From the NCBI GenBank assembly GCA_947479755.1, contig CANKAM010000020.1, forward strand, positions 1 to 60,968: a stretch of 60,968 nucleotides of DNA. Reading direction: 5' to 3'. Numbering within the stretch: the first letter of the stretch is position 1; every line of letters begins with the position of its first letter. The translations under genes were made by a program, and so were the position numbers. Under the pieces are notes generated by a model that was not told the DNA's origin, did not search any database, and was given only the letters and a program-made list of their open reading frames with translations. The stretch is from Bacteroidota bacterium. GTDB lineage: Bacteria > Bacteroidota > Bacteroidia > SXHM01. Positions 9,021 through 17,989 of this stretch are shown here, in pieces.

Positions 9021-9632
9021 TTAATTACAAAATCTCGCTAAGTCTTTTCCTGCTTCTTTATTGCCCAGTTCAAAGGCTTTCTTCCAGTCTTCGCAGGCTT
9101 TTGTTTTGTCTTTCATTTTGTAGTGAATTATTCCGCTGTTGTTATAAGCTTCACTGAAAGTTGGTTCAATGGCTACTGATTTCGCAAACATTTCAAGGGC
9201 TAAGGTGTAATCTTTTTTCTCCATGTAAATATTGCCGATGTTATAATAACACTTGAAGCAACCGGGATTGAAGATGATTTCTTTGGTAAAATCTTTATGC
9301 GCTCCTTCCGGGTCGCCTGATTTGTTTTTGATGTTTCCGCGCAGGTAATAGGCTCCGGGAAAATCTCTTTTCATATTGAGTGCTTTGTCAATATCAGTGA
9401 GCGCTTGCGGATATTGTTTCATACTGAAGTAAGCCATAGCCCGGTTGCTGTAATACTCATGGTTAGCGCTGTCGAGTGAAATAGCTTTGGTGAAGCAGTT
9501 GATAGCGGCCACATAATTCAGTGAATCAAAGTGCGTGATACCAAGTCTGTTCAGATTGTCAGCTGTTTTGTTTTGTGCAAAAAGATTTGCAGAAAGCAAT
9601 AATATAATAAGGGTCTGTATTGTGTTTTTCAT
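9021..9632 (-). CDS. secreted tetratricopeptide (TPR) repeat protein
   Basis: 203 residues with a signal peptide (ending LSANLFAQ). About five TPR units follow from residue 27 on, recognisable by A-x3-Y-x2-A-I-x-LD and P-x-A-Y-x-N-G patterns (for example YYNIGNIYMEKKDYTLALE). TPRs form a helical scaffold for protein contacts; no enzyme domain is attached. It lies five bases from both the upstream amine oxidase and downstream mazG, so it is co-transcribed with them. The partner protein cannot be read from the sequence. Confidence 0.8.
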   Translation of the reverse strand: MKNTIQTLIILLLSANLFAQNKTADNLNRLGITHFDSLNYVAAINCFTKAISLDSANHEYYSNRAMAYFSMKQYPQALTDIDKALNMKRDFPGAYYLRGNIKNKSGDPEGAHKDFTKEIIFNPGCFKCYYNIGNIYMEKKDYTLALEMFAKSVAIEPTFSEAYNNSGIIHYKMKDKTKACEDWKKAFELGNKEAGKDLARFCN

Positions 9633-9637
9633 GTCTT

Positions 9638-11014
9638 TTATTCTTTTGAAACTAATTCTTCAACTGCTGTATCAGCAGTTTGTATTGCGCCATGCACTGT
9701 GGCTTCGTGACCTTCTATATTGGTGGCTTCTCCCGCAAAAAATATTTTATCATCTATACTCTGTGCAAGTGTTGACCTACTGTCGCCTGTTCCAACTTTC
9801 TGATAAGAATATGCACCTTTAATAAAAGGTTCTTTGCTCCAATCCATGATGTAACTGGCAATAAGCGAGCCCGAAGCTACACCTGCTCCATACATCTGGT
9901 CGAGTTCGGCAACAACAACATCAATAGCTCCAGCACCAAGGCTGCTAAGGTATTCGGCTTTTTCACCCATCACAAAAGCTGTAAGAGTGTTGTTTTCTGC
10001 ACTTCTTCCAAGCCCTGTTGACCAGAACTCAGGAACATACCCGCTGCCATAAACCGATCCGAGATTGGCAACCCAAAAAGTGGTACTGAATTTTAAAATA
10101 ATCTTCATGCCCGTATTCATTCCAATAGCGCTAATAGCTGATTGTTTTGATGCAGATAGCGAGGGGATAAATTCTATATCTCCACTTTGTAAGATGGCAA
10201 GCGGTACTGTTATAATTACTTTATCAGCTGCATAAGTGTTTCCGTTCTGATCGGTCAATACTACCTGACTGCCTGAGTAATCAATCTTTTTTATCTGTGT
10301 GTTCAATTGAATTTCAGGCAGTATGGCAGCAAATTTTTCTTCAAGCACTGACAGGTAGTGAGAGTTTTTTAACATAAAGTTCTGATCCCCTGCATCCCAT
10401 TTTCGACCTGAGGCAGCTACACCTGCCGCGCCAAGTCTTGTATTTGAAGTTCCGTATTCATTGCCTAGTAATGCATTGCCTATATGACTTACGCGCTGTG
10501 CTATGTTGTTATCAGAAAGATATTGATCCATAGTTTTATCTGCTCCCAAATAATTTTCGATGTTATCTATTAAATCATAAAGGGCATTCAGGTCAGCGTC
10601 ATTGGCAAGTTGTGTTTCGCTTTTAAGGAGGTTATCTATAAAATAAAAACTCTCGTCATCAGCATTTACAAATTCTTTATTAAGCGATGTAATAATATCG
10701 TACCATAACGATTTTTCGCCATGAACTTCTTCAGCGCCCAGCTCAATAGTAAAATCACTGAAACCTTGTAAAGGCCTTATTCTTCCTCCATAAACGGGAG
10801 CTGCTTCAAGAACCGTAACATCAACATCATAATCGTTCAAAAGGTAAGCCGCATACATTCCTGCAGCGCCTGCTCCGATAACTATTGCTTTGCCTGAAAA
10901 TTCAATTTCATCTTTTTTGCAAGAAGCGAGCAATGATGGCATGAGCATTCCTGCAGGTAAAGCAAGAGCAAGATTTTTAAGAAGTTGTCTGCGGTGAATT
11001 GGTAAAGGTTTCAT
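9638..11014 (-). CDS. FAD-dependent amine oxidase-like protein, exported
   Basis: Flavin monoamine oxidase family member of about 458 residues. The N-terminus has a twin-arginine-like signal (HRRQLLKNLALALPAG) with a lipobox (LLASC), so the folded flavoprotein is probably exported by Tat and lipid-anchored. The FAD-binding Rossmann motif VIGAGAAGMYAAYLL follows at once, and the C-terminus has the FAD-contacting FFAGEATNIEGHEATVHGA segment. The substrate is unknown. The ATG at 11014 is preferred to one at 11044 because a TATGTTTG -7 box lies at 11032-11039. First gene of the run with the TPR protein, mazG and PAP2. Confidence 0.82.
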   Translation of the reverse strand: MKPLPIHRRQLLKNLALALPAGMLMPSLLASCKKDEIEFSGKAIVIGAGAAGMYAAYLLNDYDVDVTVLEAAPVYGGRIRPLQGFSDFTIELGAEEVHGEKSLWYDIITSLNKEFVNADDESFYFIDNLLKSETQLANDADLNALYDLIDNIENYLGADKTMDQYLSDNNIAQRVSHIGNALLGNEYGTSNTRLGAAGVAASGRKWDAGDQNFMLKNSHYLSVLEEKFAAILPEIQLNTQIKKIDYSGSQVVLTDQNGNTYAADKVIITVPLAILQSGDIEFIPSLSASKQSAISAIGMNTGMKIILKFSTTFWVANLGSVYGSGYVPEFWSTGLGRSAENNTLTAFVMGEKAEYLSSLGAGAIDVVVAELDQMYGAGVASGSLIASYIMDWSKEPFIKGAYSYQKVGTGDSRSTLAQSIDDKIFFAGEATNIEGHEATVHGAIQTADTAVEELVSKE

Positions 11015-11031
11015 AGAGTAATTCTTAATCG

Positions 11032-11039
11032 CAAACATA
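11032..11039 (-). promoter_or_regulatory. -7 box of the amine oxidase operon
   Basis: TATGTTTG on the minus strand matches TAnnTTTG and would start transcription between the two possible ATGs, which supports the one at 11014. No convincing -33 box at the right distance. Confidence 0.4.
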
Positions 11040-11127
11040 CTCAAAGAAATTAAAAGCCGTTTGTTTAAAATTCATCGGTGGCACGAAAAATGCCTCATAC
11101 TATTCACGTTACTTTTAGCGTTATTAA

Positions 11128-11165
11128 ATAAAAGCCTCACCCTGCCCTCTCCAAAGGAGAGGGTT
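11128..11165. repeat. dispersed hairpin repeat with AAA loop, left copy
   Basis: Pyrimidine-rich lead, then CCCTCTCC-AAA-GGAGAGGG at 11145-11163, a perfect 8-bp stem with a three-base loop. It sits just before the ATG of the GH3 fusion. An inverted relative of the same design lies at 11213-11242. Confidence 0.6.
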
Positions 11166-11175
11166 CATACATACG

Positions 11176-14166
11176 ATGAAAAATTCTTTCTTAAAAATTA
11201 AGTTGTTTCTTTCTCCCCCCCTTTGGGGGAGCCGGAGGGGGCTGCTTTTAATTTTATTAGTGTTCCCGTTGCTGGGAAGTTTTGCTCCAAACAAACTACC
11301 CGAGCAAAAGCTGCCTCCTTTCCTTAACGGCAACAATGATGCATGGGTTGATTCTGTTTTCAATTCGCTTACACCTGATGAAAGATTGGGACAACTCTTT
11401 ATGGTTGCGGCATACTCTAATCGTGACAGCAATCATCTGAAAGAACTCGATTCCCTCGTTTGCAATTACAATATTGGCGGGCTTATCTTTTTTCAGGGCG
11501 GACCGGTGAGGCAGGCAAACATGACCAACTTGCTTCAGTCGTATGCTAAAACACCGCTGCTGATTGCAATGGATTGTGAGTGGGGCTTAGCGATGCGTCT
11601 TGACAGTACCTTTAAATTTCCGCGGCAGATGACGTTGGGTGCTGCCGGAAATGATACACTGGTTTATAAGATGGGCGCTGAAATAGCCCGTCATTTCAAG
11701 CGTTTGGGTATGCACGTAAATTTTGCGCCCAGTGTGGATGTGAATAACAATCCGCTTAATCCTGTTATCGGCAGCCGCTCTTTTGGTGAGAATAAACAAC
11801 GTGTTGCAGAGATGGGCGTGCAATACATGAACGGTATGCAGGACAATGGAATTCTTGCCTGCGCCAAACATTTTCCCGGGCATGGTGATACGGATTCTGA
11901 TTCACATAAAACGCTGCCCATTATCAATCAATCAGCAGAGCGCATGGATACGCTGGAGTTGTACCCGTTTCGCGAGATGATCAGAAACGGTGTGGGAAGC
12001 ATGATGGTGGCACACCTGTATATTCCGGCTTACGACACTACCACCAATCAGGCTTCCACACTCTCATCTAAAGTGGTGAAAGATCTTTTGCAGGATACAC
12101 TTGGTTTTCAGGGATTGATATTTACCGATGCACTGAATATGCAAGGCGTGGCGAAGTTCTATGAACCCGGTGATGTTTCACTACGTGCTTTACTTGCAGG
12201 TAATGATGTGTTGTTGTTTGCAGAGAATGTTCCCGTGGCAATTGAAAAAATAAAACAGGCAATCGTTGAAGGAAAAATAACACAGGAAGAGATTGACCGC
12301 AGGTGCAAAAAAGTATTGCGCACCAAAGCATGGGCAGGCTTGGATAACTACAAACCGATTGCACTTAACAACCTGTATGAAGATTTGAATAACGTACAAT
12401 CAGAGGTGATAAACCGCAAAGCATTTCCGGCTGCACTTACGTTGCTCAGCAATAAAAACAATGTGCTTCCGTTAAAAAATCTTGACAAGCTGAACATCGC
12501 GTGTGTGAGCATTGGTGATACTTCGCAGAACATATTTTTCAGTCGCGCTAATGATTATGCTTCCGTAAAGTGTTTCAACATAAAGCCTGATGCCGACAGC
12601 ACTTTATACATCAAGACTAAAGCTTTGTTGTCGGGTTTTAATGTGGTGCTGGTGAATGTCCAGAACACCAACTCACAGCCGACAAAGAACTTCGGTGTGT
12701 CGCCTCATGCGGTGAAGATGATTAACGCTTTGAATGATGGCAGTCGCAAAGTAGTGCTTAGTGTTTTTGGCAATGCATACACGCTGAACCGCTTGCCGGG
12801 TGCTGAGCTGACTGATGCGCTCATTATGGCCTATGAAGAAAATGCCTATACACTTGACTACACTGCTCAACTGATTTTCGGAGGCATTGGTGCAAAAGGA
12901 AAACTACCCGTTAATGTTAACACCGTGTTCACGATGAACAATGGACTGACCACTCAATCTATCCGAATGTGTTATACCATTCCCGAAATGATGGGCTACA
13001 ACACAAACGATTTTCACAAGGTTGATTCAATTGCTTTAGATGGTATTTCAAAACACGCTTTCCCGGGTTGCCAGATTTTAGTAGCGCAAAAGGGCAAGGT
13101 TATTTACAGAAAGAATTTTGGCGGACATACCTATGAGAGTAACACGCTTCCGGTAAGCAACAACAGTATTTACGACCTTGCTTCAGTAACCAAGATTGCG
13201 GCTACGCTGCCCGTTATCATGCAACTGACGGACAAGAAAGAGATTGATATAAGCAGCAAACTATCTGCGTATTTGCCCGAGCTGTTGCCTACCAACAAAA
13301 AAGATATTGTGCTGCGCGACATGCTTGCCCACCAGAGCGGATTGAAAGCATGGATACCTTTTTATCAGAACACATTGAAGGAAGGAAAACTGGATGATTT
13401 TATTTACAGCACCACGCAGAACGAAACGTTTGCTTACCGCGTTGCCGAGAAACTCTATATCCGTAAACTTTATCCCGAGATGATCTACACGGCTATCAAT
13501 GAATCGGAACTGGGCAAGAAGGAATATGTTTACAGTGACCTTGGCTATTATTACCTGAAGAAAGTAGCTGAAAAATATACTTCACAACCTTTAGATGTTT
13601 ATGTAAAAAACAACTTCTACCGAAAGCTGGGCATGAGCACCACCACGTATCATCCGCGTGATTACTTTGCGCTGGACAGATTAGTGCCAACGGAATACGA
13701 CATGGCTTTCCGCAAGCAATTGGTGCAGGGCGATGTTCACGACCCGGGTGCTGCAATGATGGGTGGAGTTGGCGGCCATGCCGGACTGTTTTCCAATGCC
13801 AACGACCTTGCAAAACTTATGCAGATGTATCTACAAATCGGAGAATACGGAGGCGAACGTTACATCAGCGAAGCAACCTTGAAAGAATTTACCAAATGTC
13901 AGTTTTGTGCCAACGGCAACAGACGCGGTTTGGGTTTTGATAAGCCCGAACAGAACGGTAAATCAGGACCAACCTGTGATTGCGTTTCGTACATGAGCTT
14001 TGGTCATACGGGCTTTACGGGTACCTATGCCTGGAGCGACCCCGACAAGGAGGTTGTTTATATCTTCCTCTCCAACCGCGTGTATCCCGATGCAGAGAAC
14101 AAGAAACTCATTGATATGAATATCCGCACCAAGATACAGGAGGCGGTGTATGAGGTGGTGAGGTAA
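11176..14166 (+). CDS. GH3 NagZ-like beta-N-acetylhexosaminidase fused to a class C beta-lactamase-like serine hydrolase
   Basis: 996 residues. After a signal peptide, residues about 50-400 form a glycoside hydrolase family 3 domain with the NagZ signature KHFPGHGDTDSDSHK and the nucleophile region FTDALNMQG, followed by a GH3 C-terminal domain (about 420-590). Residues about 610-990 form a serine hydrolase domain with SVTK (S-x-x-K), YSDLG in place of Y-x-N and HTG in GHTGFTGT. The family is common in Bacteroidota and is thought to act on peptidoglycan: the first domain would cleave GlcNAc and the second would act on the peptide or an ester. The signal peptide contains an in-frame SPPLWGSRRGLL segment made by a dispersed repeat. 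It has no operon partner. Confidence 0.88.
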   Translation: MKNSFLKIKLFLSPPLWGSRRGLLLILLVFPLLGSFAPNKLPEQKLPPFLNGNNDAWVDSVFNSLTPDERLGQLFMVAAYSNRDSNHLKELDSLVCNYNIGGLIFFQGGPVRQANMTNLLQSYAKTPLLIAMDCEWGLAMRLDSTFKFPRQMTLGAAGNDTLVYKMGAEIARHFKRLGMHVNFAPSVDVNNNPLNPVIGSRSFGENKQRVAEMGVQYMNGMQDNGILACAKHFPGHGDTDSDSHKTLPIINQSAERMDTLELYPFREMIRNGVGSMMVAHLYIPAYDTTTNQASTLSSKVVKDLLQDTLGFQGLIFTDALNMQGVAKFYEPGDVSLRALLAGNDVLLFAENVPVAIEKIKQAIVEGKITQEEIDRRCKKVLRTKAWAGLDNYKPIALNNLYEDLNNVQSEVINRKAFPAALTLLSNKNNVLPLKNLDKLNIACVSIGDTSQNIFFSRANDYASVKCFNIKPDADSTLYIKTKALLSGFNVVLVNVQNTNSQPTKNFGVSPHAVKMINALNDGSRKVVLSVFGNAYTLNRLPGAELTDALIMAYEENAYTLDYTAQLIFGGIGAKGKLPVNVNTVFTMNNGLTTQSIRMCYTIPEMMGYNTNDFHKVDSIALDGISKHAFPGCQILVAQKGKVIYRKNFGGHTYESNTLPVSNNSIYDLASVTKIAATLPVIMQLTDKKEIDISSKLSAYLPELLPTNKKDIVLRDMLAHQSGLKAWIPFYQNTLKEGKLDDFIYSTTQNETFAYRVAEKLYIRKLYPEMIYTAINESELGKKEYVYSDLGYYYLKKVAEKYTSQPLDVYVKNNFYRKLGMSTTTYHPRDYFALDRLVPTEYDMAFRKQLVQGDVHDPGAAMMGGVGGHAGLFSNANDLAKLMQMYLQIGEYGGERYISEATLKEFTKCQFCANGNRRGLGFDKPEQNGKSGPTCDCVSYMSFGHTGFTGTYAWSDPDKEVVYIFLSNRVYPDAENKKLIDMNIRTKIQEAVYEVVR
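11213..11242. repeat. dispersed hairpin repeat inside the signal-peptide coding region
   Basis: CTCCCCC...GGGGGAG around a TTT centre (11213-11231), followed by a purine-rich tail. It is the inverted counterpart of the element at 11128-11165. It is read in frame as SPPLWGSRRGLL between two normal signal-peptide segments. Confidence 0.6.
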
Positions 14167-14200
14167 TTACCGCTCTTATACCCTTGTCAAATCTACAATC

Positions 14201-14610
14201 AGTTGCCCGATGATGGGATTAACGCTGGGGAATCCCCAGCGAGTTGGGGAGCGTTCCGATTAACGTTGGGGAAACCCCAACTATTTCCTGAACGTTCCGA
14301 TTTCCGTTGGCAAATCCCCAAGCCAAATCTCCTTGTTCCGATTATCATTGGCAAAACCCCAACCATTTGCCGAACGATGGGATTAACGTTGGGGAAACCC
14401 CAACGAGTTGGGGAACGTTCTGATTAACGTTGGGGAAACCCCAACCATTTTCGGAACGATGGGATTTGTGTTGGGGAAAATCCCAATGACTTGAGGAACG
14501 TTCGGATTTACGTTGGGGAAACCCCAACCATTTGTCGAACGATGGGATTGATGTTGGGGAAATCCCAAGCTTAATCTGAATAAGGAGATTGACGCTGGGG
14601 AATTTTCATT
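14201..14610. repeat. tandem array of about ten 41-bp hairpin units
   Basis: Units begin at 14216, 14257, 14298, 14339, 14380, 14421, 14462, 14504, 14545 and 14585 (last one partial). The tail of an earlier unit lies at 14201-14215. Each core is GTTGGGG-AAA-CCCCAAC or a decayed form. Odd units end in a tail like GAGTTGGGGAACGTTC, even units in one like CATTTGCCGAACGATG, giving an 82-bp higher-order period. In odd units CCCCAAC can pair with the GTTGGGG on either side. The 41-bp period is not a multiple of three, so frames through it are not genes. It fills the gap between two convergent genes, before a terminator. Confidence 0.85.
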
Positions 14611-14670
14611 GCTACTACCAACCTAAGATTTCTCTTTTGGGCAAAGGCAAAACGCTCATCTTAAAAAAAA

Positions 14671-14698
14671 GAAAGTCCCGCCAAAAGGCGGGACTTTC
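14671..14698. terminator. bidirectional terminator between convergent genes
   Basis: GAAAGTCCCGCC, loop AAAA, GGCGGGACTTTC: a perfect 12-bp stem with A-rich and T-rich flanks. It serves the GH3 fusion on the plus strand and the T9SS protein on the minus strand. Confidence 0.85.
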
Positions 14699-14722
14699 TT
14701 ACTATAGACAGTGGACTTTCTT

Positions 14723-16561
14723 CTATTTAACCATCAACTTCTGTGCCTTAACATCAGCACCAATCTGTGCGTTGATGAAATAAACACCTGAAGCAAAGTT
14801 CTCAACGTTGATATCCAATGAGCTTCTTCCCGCAGGTACTTTATTGCTGTAAGAAGAAATCATCTGACCTCTAACATCGTAAACGTTAACCACTACGTTT
14901 CCTGCTGTGTTTACAGTAAAAGAAACTTTAGTGCTGGTTCCTGTTGGGTTAGGATAAACCGAAAACTCATCAATGATGTTGTGTTGTTCTTCAACTGCAA
15001 CATCAAGCGTAGCAGGAACACACAGGTAAACGATTTCGTTCACATCAAATGCATCTTCATCGCCTCGGGCAGCAAGTCCCGGTTCAAAGTCGCGCTGATA
15101 AACCATAGGAATACAAGTGCCGTCATTGGTTGGCGCAAGAGATGCAAATACGTTCTCAGCAAAATCTTCGAAAGGAGTTACATCATTAGGCAATGACCAT
15201 GTGTCGCCACCATCAGTAGATTTAATAGCATAGATGTGACGGTAGTTCTGGCTTCCGTTGTTCAGGTTATCATGCAAACCTGCGTAGGTAACATAAATAT
15301 CACCGTTATCACTTAATGAAACGCTTGGCATACTGGTAACAGAAACATAATACAAGCCTGCTTCAATAAAGTCAAGAGTTCCGCTGTTATCAGCATCAAC
15401 CGTGAATGCAATTGTGTCGGCAGGTGTTCCTGCGCCCATGCTTTCGTTCCAGTAGCAAAGACCATCACTGAAAGGGAAGTAGGAAGTCTGGTCATCGCCC
15501 AATACATCATTCAATACACGCATTGCTCCCCAGAAAATATGAGCCTCACCGTTATCATCCAGCATAATGGCATAAGAACCGTCACTGGTTACAGGAGTAT
15601 CCAATACCTCAGTAGTAGCTTCGTCAAACATGTCATAAGGAAAATCAAAAACAGTTGTTTTGGTCCAGGTGTCACCGTTGTCAGTAGATTTCATAAGTAT
15701 AACATCTTCAAAGTTGTCACCGATAACAAAAGCAATGGTATCGCCTTGCGATTCAGCCCATGAATAGTTATCACCTGTAAAGCTTGGGTAAAAATTTGAA
15801 CTCAGTTCGGCAGGAACCTCATTAACAATATCCCAAGTAGCTCCACCATCAGTTGAGCGGCTGTAGCAAGGCGCTCCGTCTTGTCCGTTGTAAAGCGTTC
15901 CACCGTTGGCAACAGGATAAGTAACAGAAAGCACGTGCAATGAATTGCCATCAGCACCACCATTGGTCATACGTGGCCACCAGTTACCTGTAGGAATTGG
16001 GCTTGGCAGTTGAGTAATATCTTCGGTCCATGCACCTGTTCCTATTGAAGAACGGTAGGTCAGTTGCAAATCTTCATCAGCTGTGTTATGTGCAATGGTA
16101 TATTCTTTTCCGTTGGCAAGTGTGGTAATAGAAGGCCAGCCTGTTCTCTTAGACTCTAAGCGTCCCGTTGGCTGTGCTCCCCAGCCTCCGCCATTGTTAT
16201 AGTTATATCCGGTACCGCGGTCGGCAGCAGCAAGGTCATTGCTCTCGCTGTAAGTCCAAACAGCAGAAATACCACCGTTAGGGCTTTTGTAAATACGATT
16301 TTGCACCGATGCGTTTGTTTGCAAATCGAAAGTGGTTTGACCGATAATGGCCTCGTTAGGGTCAAGACCCAACGTGCTTGGAGCAGTGTAGGCATTAGGC
16401 TGGCGAAGCAGTTTTCCGATTACTTCAGTTCCGTCATAGTTGCGTGTTGGAACCGAAACAGCTTTGTTTTTCAAATGCTGCGGAATAACAGAAGGTGCGT
16501 TTTGTGCATCAGCTGCTAAAACACCACCCATCAGCATTGAAAAGAGTACAAGTTTTTTCAT
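14723..16561 (-). CDS. secreted sialidase-fold (BNR-like) protein with T9SS type A sorting domain
   Basis: 612 residues. A signal peptide (MKKLVLFSMLMGGVLAADAQ) is followed by a beta-propeller-like region with several Asp-box-like turns (STDGGATWD near 240, STDNGDTWTK near 290, STDGGDTWSLP near 455). The last 80 residues are a type IX sorting domain (FSVYPNPTGTSTKVSF ... GVYFINAQIG ... QKLMVK). It is therefore exported across the outer membrane and attached or released. The catalytic Arg triad of true sialidases could not be found by eye, so it may bind rather than cleave glycans. It has its own promoter at 16606-16635 and shares the terminator with the GH3 fusion. Confidence 0.8.
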   Translation of the reverse strand: MKKLVLFSMLMGGVLAADAQNAPSVIPQHLKNKAVSVPTRNYDGTEVIGKLLRQPNAYTAPSTLGLDPNEAIIGQTTFDLQTNASVQNRIYKSPNGGISAVWTYSESNDLAAADRGTGYNYNNGGGWGAQPTGRLESKRTGWPSITTLANGKEYTIAHNTADEDLQLTYRSSIGTGAWTEDITQLPSPIPTGNWWPRMTNGGADGNSLHVLSVTYPVANGGTLYNGQDGAPCYSRSTDGGATWDIVNEVPAELSSNFYPSFTGDNYSWAESQGDTIAFVIGDNFEDVILMKSTDNGDTWTKTTVFDFPYDMFDEATTEVLDTPVTSDGSYAIMLDDNGEAHIFWGAMRVLNDVLGDDQTSYFPFSDGLCYWNESMGAGTPADTIAFTVDADNSGTLDFIEAGLYYVSVTSMPSVSLSDNGDIYVTYAGLHDNLNNGSQNYRHIYAIKSTDGGDTWSLPNDVTPFEDFAENVFASLAPTNDGTCIPMVYQRDFEPGLAARGDEDAFDVNEIVYLCVPATLDVAVEEQHNIIDEFSVYPNPTGTSTKVSFTVNTAGNVVVNVYDVRGQMISSYSNKVPAGRSSLDINVENFASGVYFINAQIGADVKAQKLMVK

Positions 16562-16605
16562 TTGATTTTCAGTATAAATTAGGATTAAGTATTTGTTAAG
16601 AATTG

Positions 16606-16635
16606 CAAAAATATGTTAAAATCTAAATTATGCAA
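16606..16635 (-). promoter_or_regulatory. promoter of the T9SS BNR-like gene
   Basis: Minus-strand TTG at 16633-16635, 19-base spacer, TATTTTTG at 16606-16613. The ATG is 45 bases downstream. Confidence 0.6.
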
Positions 16636-16645
16636 CACTATTTTT

Positions 16646-17980
16646 TTAAATGACTCCACTTGCGAGAATATAGGCTGCAATTGTGGTTGCGGAGTAAATC
16701 AAGAGCCAGCCCACAGAAGTATAGTGTTGAATGGAAATATTGAGCTTGAATTTAAGGTAAAAGATAAGCAATATCTTTTCCAGTGTAAAGGCAATAAACA
16801 CGCCCCAGGCAACTCCTTCAACACCTGCAAATTGTATCAGTATGATGCTGCAAACTATGTTTGTCAGCGCTTCGGCAAATGAAATCAACATCACCGCATT
16901 TGTTTTCTTCAAGCCAATTAAAATGGTTTGCGGAAATACCATTCTACTTATCACTAATAAAAGATAGATATTAAAGATACCTGCACTCGCTGCAAACGAA
17001 GCATTAAACAAAATAGGGTAAAGCGTTTTGCTCAGCAGCATCAGAACAATGGTAACCGGAAAAAGAAAGTGCATCAACCGCAAAGCAGATTGTTTTATTT
17101 CGGCTAATGATTGTTTCAACTGTTGTGCATCCGAAAACTTAGGCAACATGGCATTGCTGAACGAGTTGGCAAGCAGCATGGCAAGCGGCAACTCTTTAGC
17201 ACCATTGCGGAATATTGCAAACGTTGTATCATCAAAATAATGCTGCACAATAAAACCGTTGATGTATTCAATGGAACCGCTGAGCACAGCGCTTACAATT
17301 AGCGGAGAGCCGATTATCAATAAGGACTTAATGTGTTCTTGATTAACTTTCAGCTCAGCATTTTTGAAAAGAAGAACCAGCAACCAAACAAAACGGAAAG
17401 CTGCTGAAGCTACAACACCGCAGATTGAAAGATGAAAAACATCAAATTCATGACTGGCTCCCTGCCCGAAATAAACAGGTCCTGCTACCAGCAGCAACTG
17501 AACGGAAAAAGAAACAACACCGTAAATGAGAATACTCTTCGGTTTGTTAAACAATAAATAAATGTATTCAACCAGAAAGGCAGGATTAGCCAGCAAGAGA
17601 TAAAATGAAAACAGGTTGACAAGCGTGCTTATTGCTTTGTTATCCGATTCAATAAAACTGCCCGCAGCCACTCTGAATAAAAAAAATGAGAGAACGCTGC
17701 AAAGCATAACAACCACAAAAACACTGAAGAGTTTTTTAGAGCGTTGTCCCTCTTCAATTTTTCCATGCGATGCAAGCAAAGCCTGAATAAACCCCGATAC
17801 CCAGAAGAAGCTGAGAACACTTGCAAAGAAGAGCAGCTTTTCGTACAAGCCAATCAGTTCGGTTGACAAACCAGCCTGCGCAAACAACATACCCGTAACA
17901 AACAACACAGCATACCGCATAACCTGAAAGGTTTGCAGGGCGCGGATGTTGGTAAGATGCTTGTTAATAAAATCGAACAT
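16646..17980 (-). CDS. polysaccharide flippase-like membrane protein (MOP superfamily)
   Basis: 444 residues with about twelve hydrophobic segments spread over the whole length and short charged loops, the pattern of Wzx/MurJ-type lipid-linked sugar flippases. Basic residues mark the cytoplasmic loops. No short signature motif defines the family, so the assignment rests on topology, length and on the membrane glycosyltransferase gene 24 bases upstream on the same strand. The pair probably moves or assembles a surface glycan. The N-terminus (MFDFINKHLTNIRALQTFQVMRY, given here only as position 1-23) has the amphipathic start common in this family. Confidence 0.7.
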   Translation of the reverse strand: MFDFINKHLTNIRALQTFQVMRYAVLFVTGMLFAQAGLSTELIGLYEKLLFFASVLSFFWVSGFIQALLASHGKIEEGQRSKKLFSVFVVVMLCSVLSFFLFRVAAGSFIESDNKAISTLVNLFSFYLLLANPAFLVEYIYLLFNKPKSILIYGVVSFSVQLLLVAGPVYFGQGASHEFDVFHLSICGVVASAAFRFVWLLVLLFKNAELKVNQEHIKSLLIIGSPLIVSAVLSGSIEYINGFIVQHYFDDTTFAIFRNGAKELPLAMLLANSFSNAMLPKFSDAQQLKQSLAEIKQSALRLMHFLFPVTIVLMLLSKTLYPILFNASFAASAGIFNIYLLLVISRMVFPQTILIGLKKTNAVMLISFAEALTNIVCSIILIQFAGVEGVAWGVFIAFTLEKILLIFYLKFKLNISIQHYTSVGWLLIYSATTIAAYILASGVI

Positions 17981-17989
17981 TAATCTATG

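Noticed and set aside
11124-11432. 102-codon minus-strand frame over the GH3 start
   Set aside because: It is the reverse of the dispersed hairpin repeats and the GH3 signal region; no signal, domain or promoter.
14203-14568. Open frames of 60-75 codons on both strands through the hairpin array
   Set aside because: They arise because the 41-bp unit lacks stops in several frames. The period is not a multiple of three, so no frame repeats, and there is no start context or family match.
14201-14610. CRISPR array
   Set aside because: The spacing is regular, but the segments between cores are themselves repeats with two recurring types, not unique spacers, and no cas gene is near.
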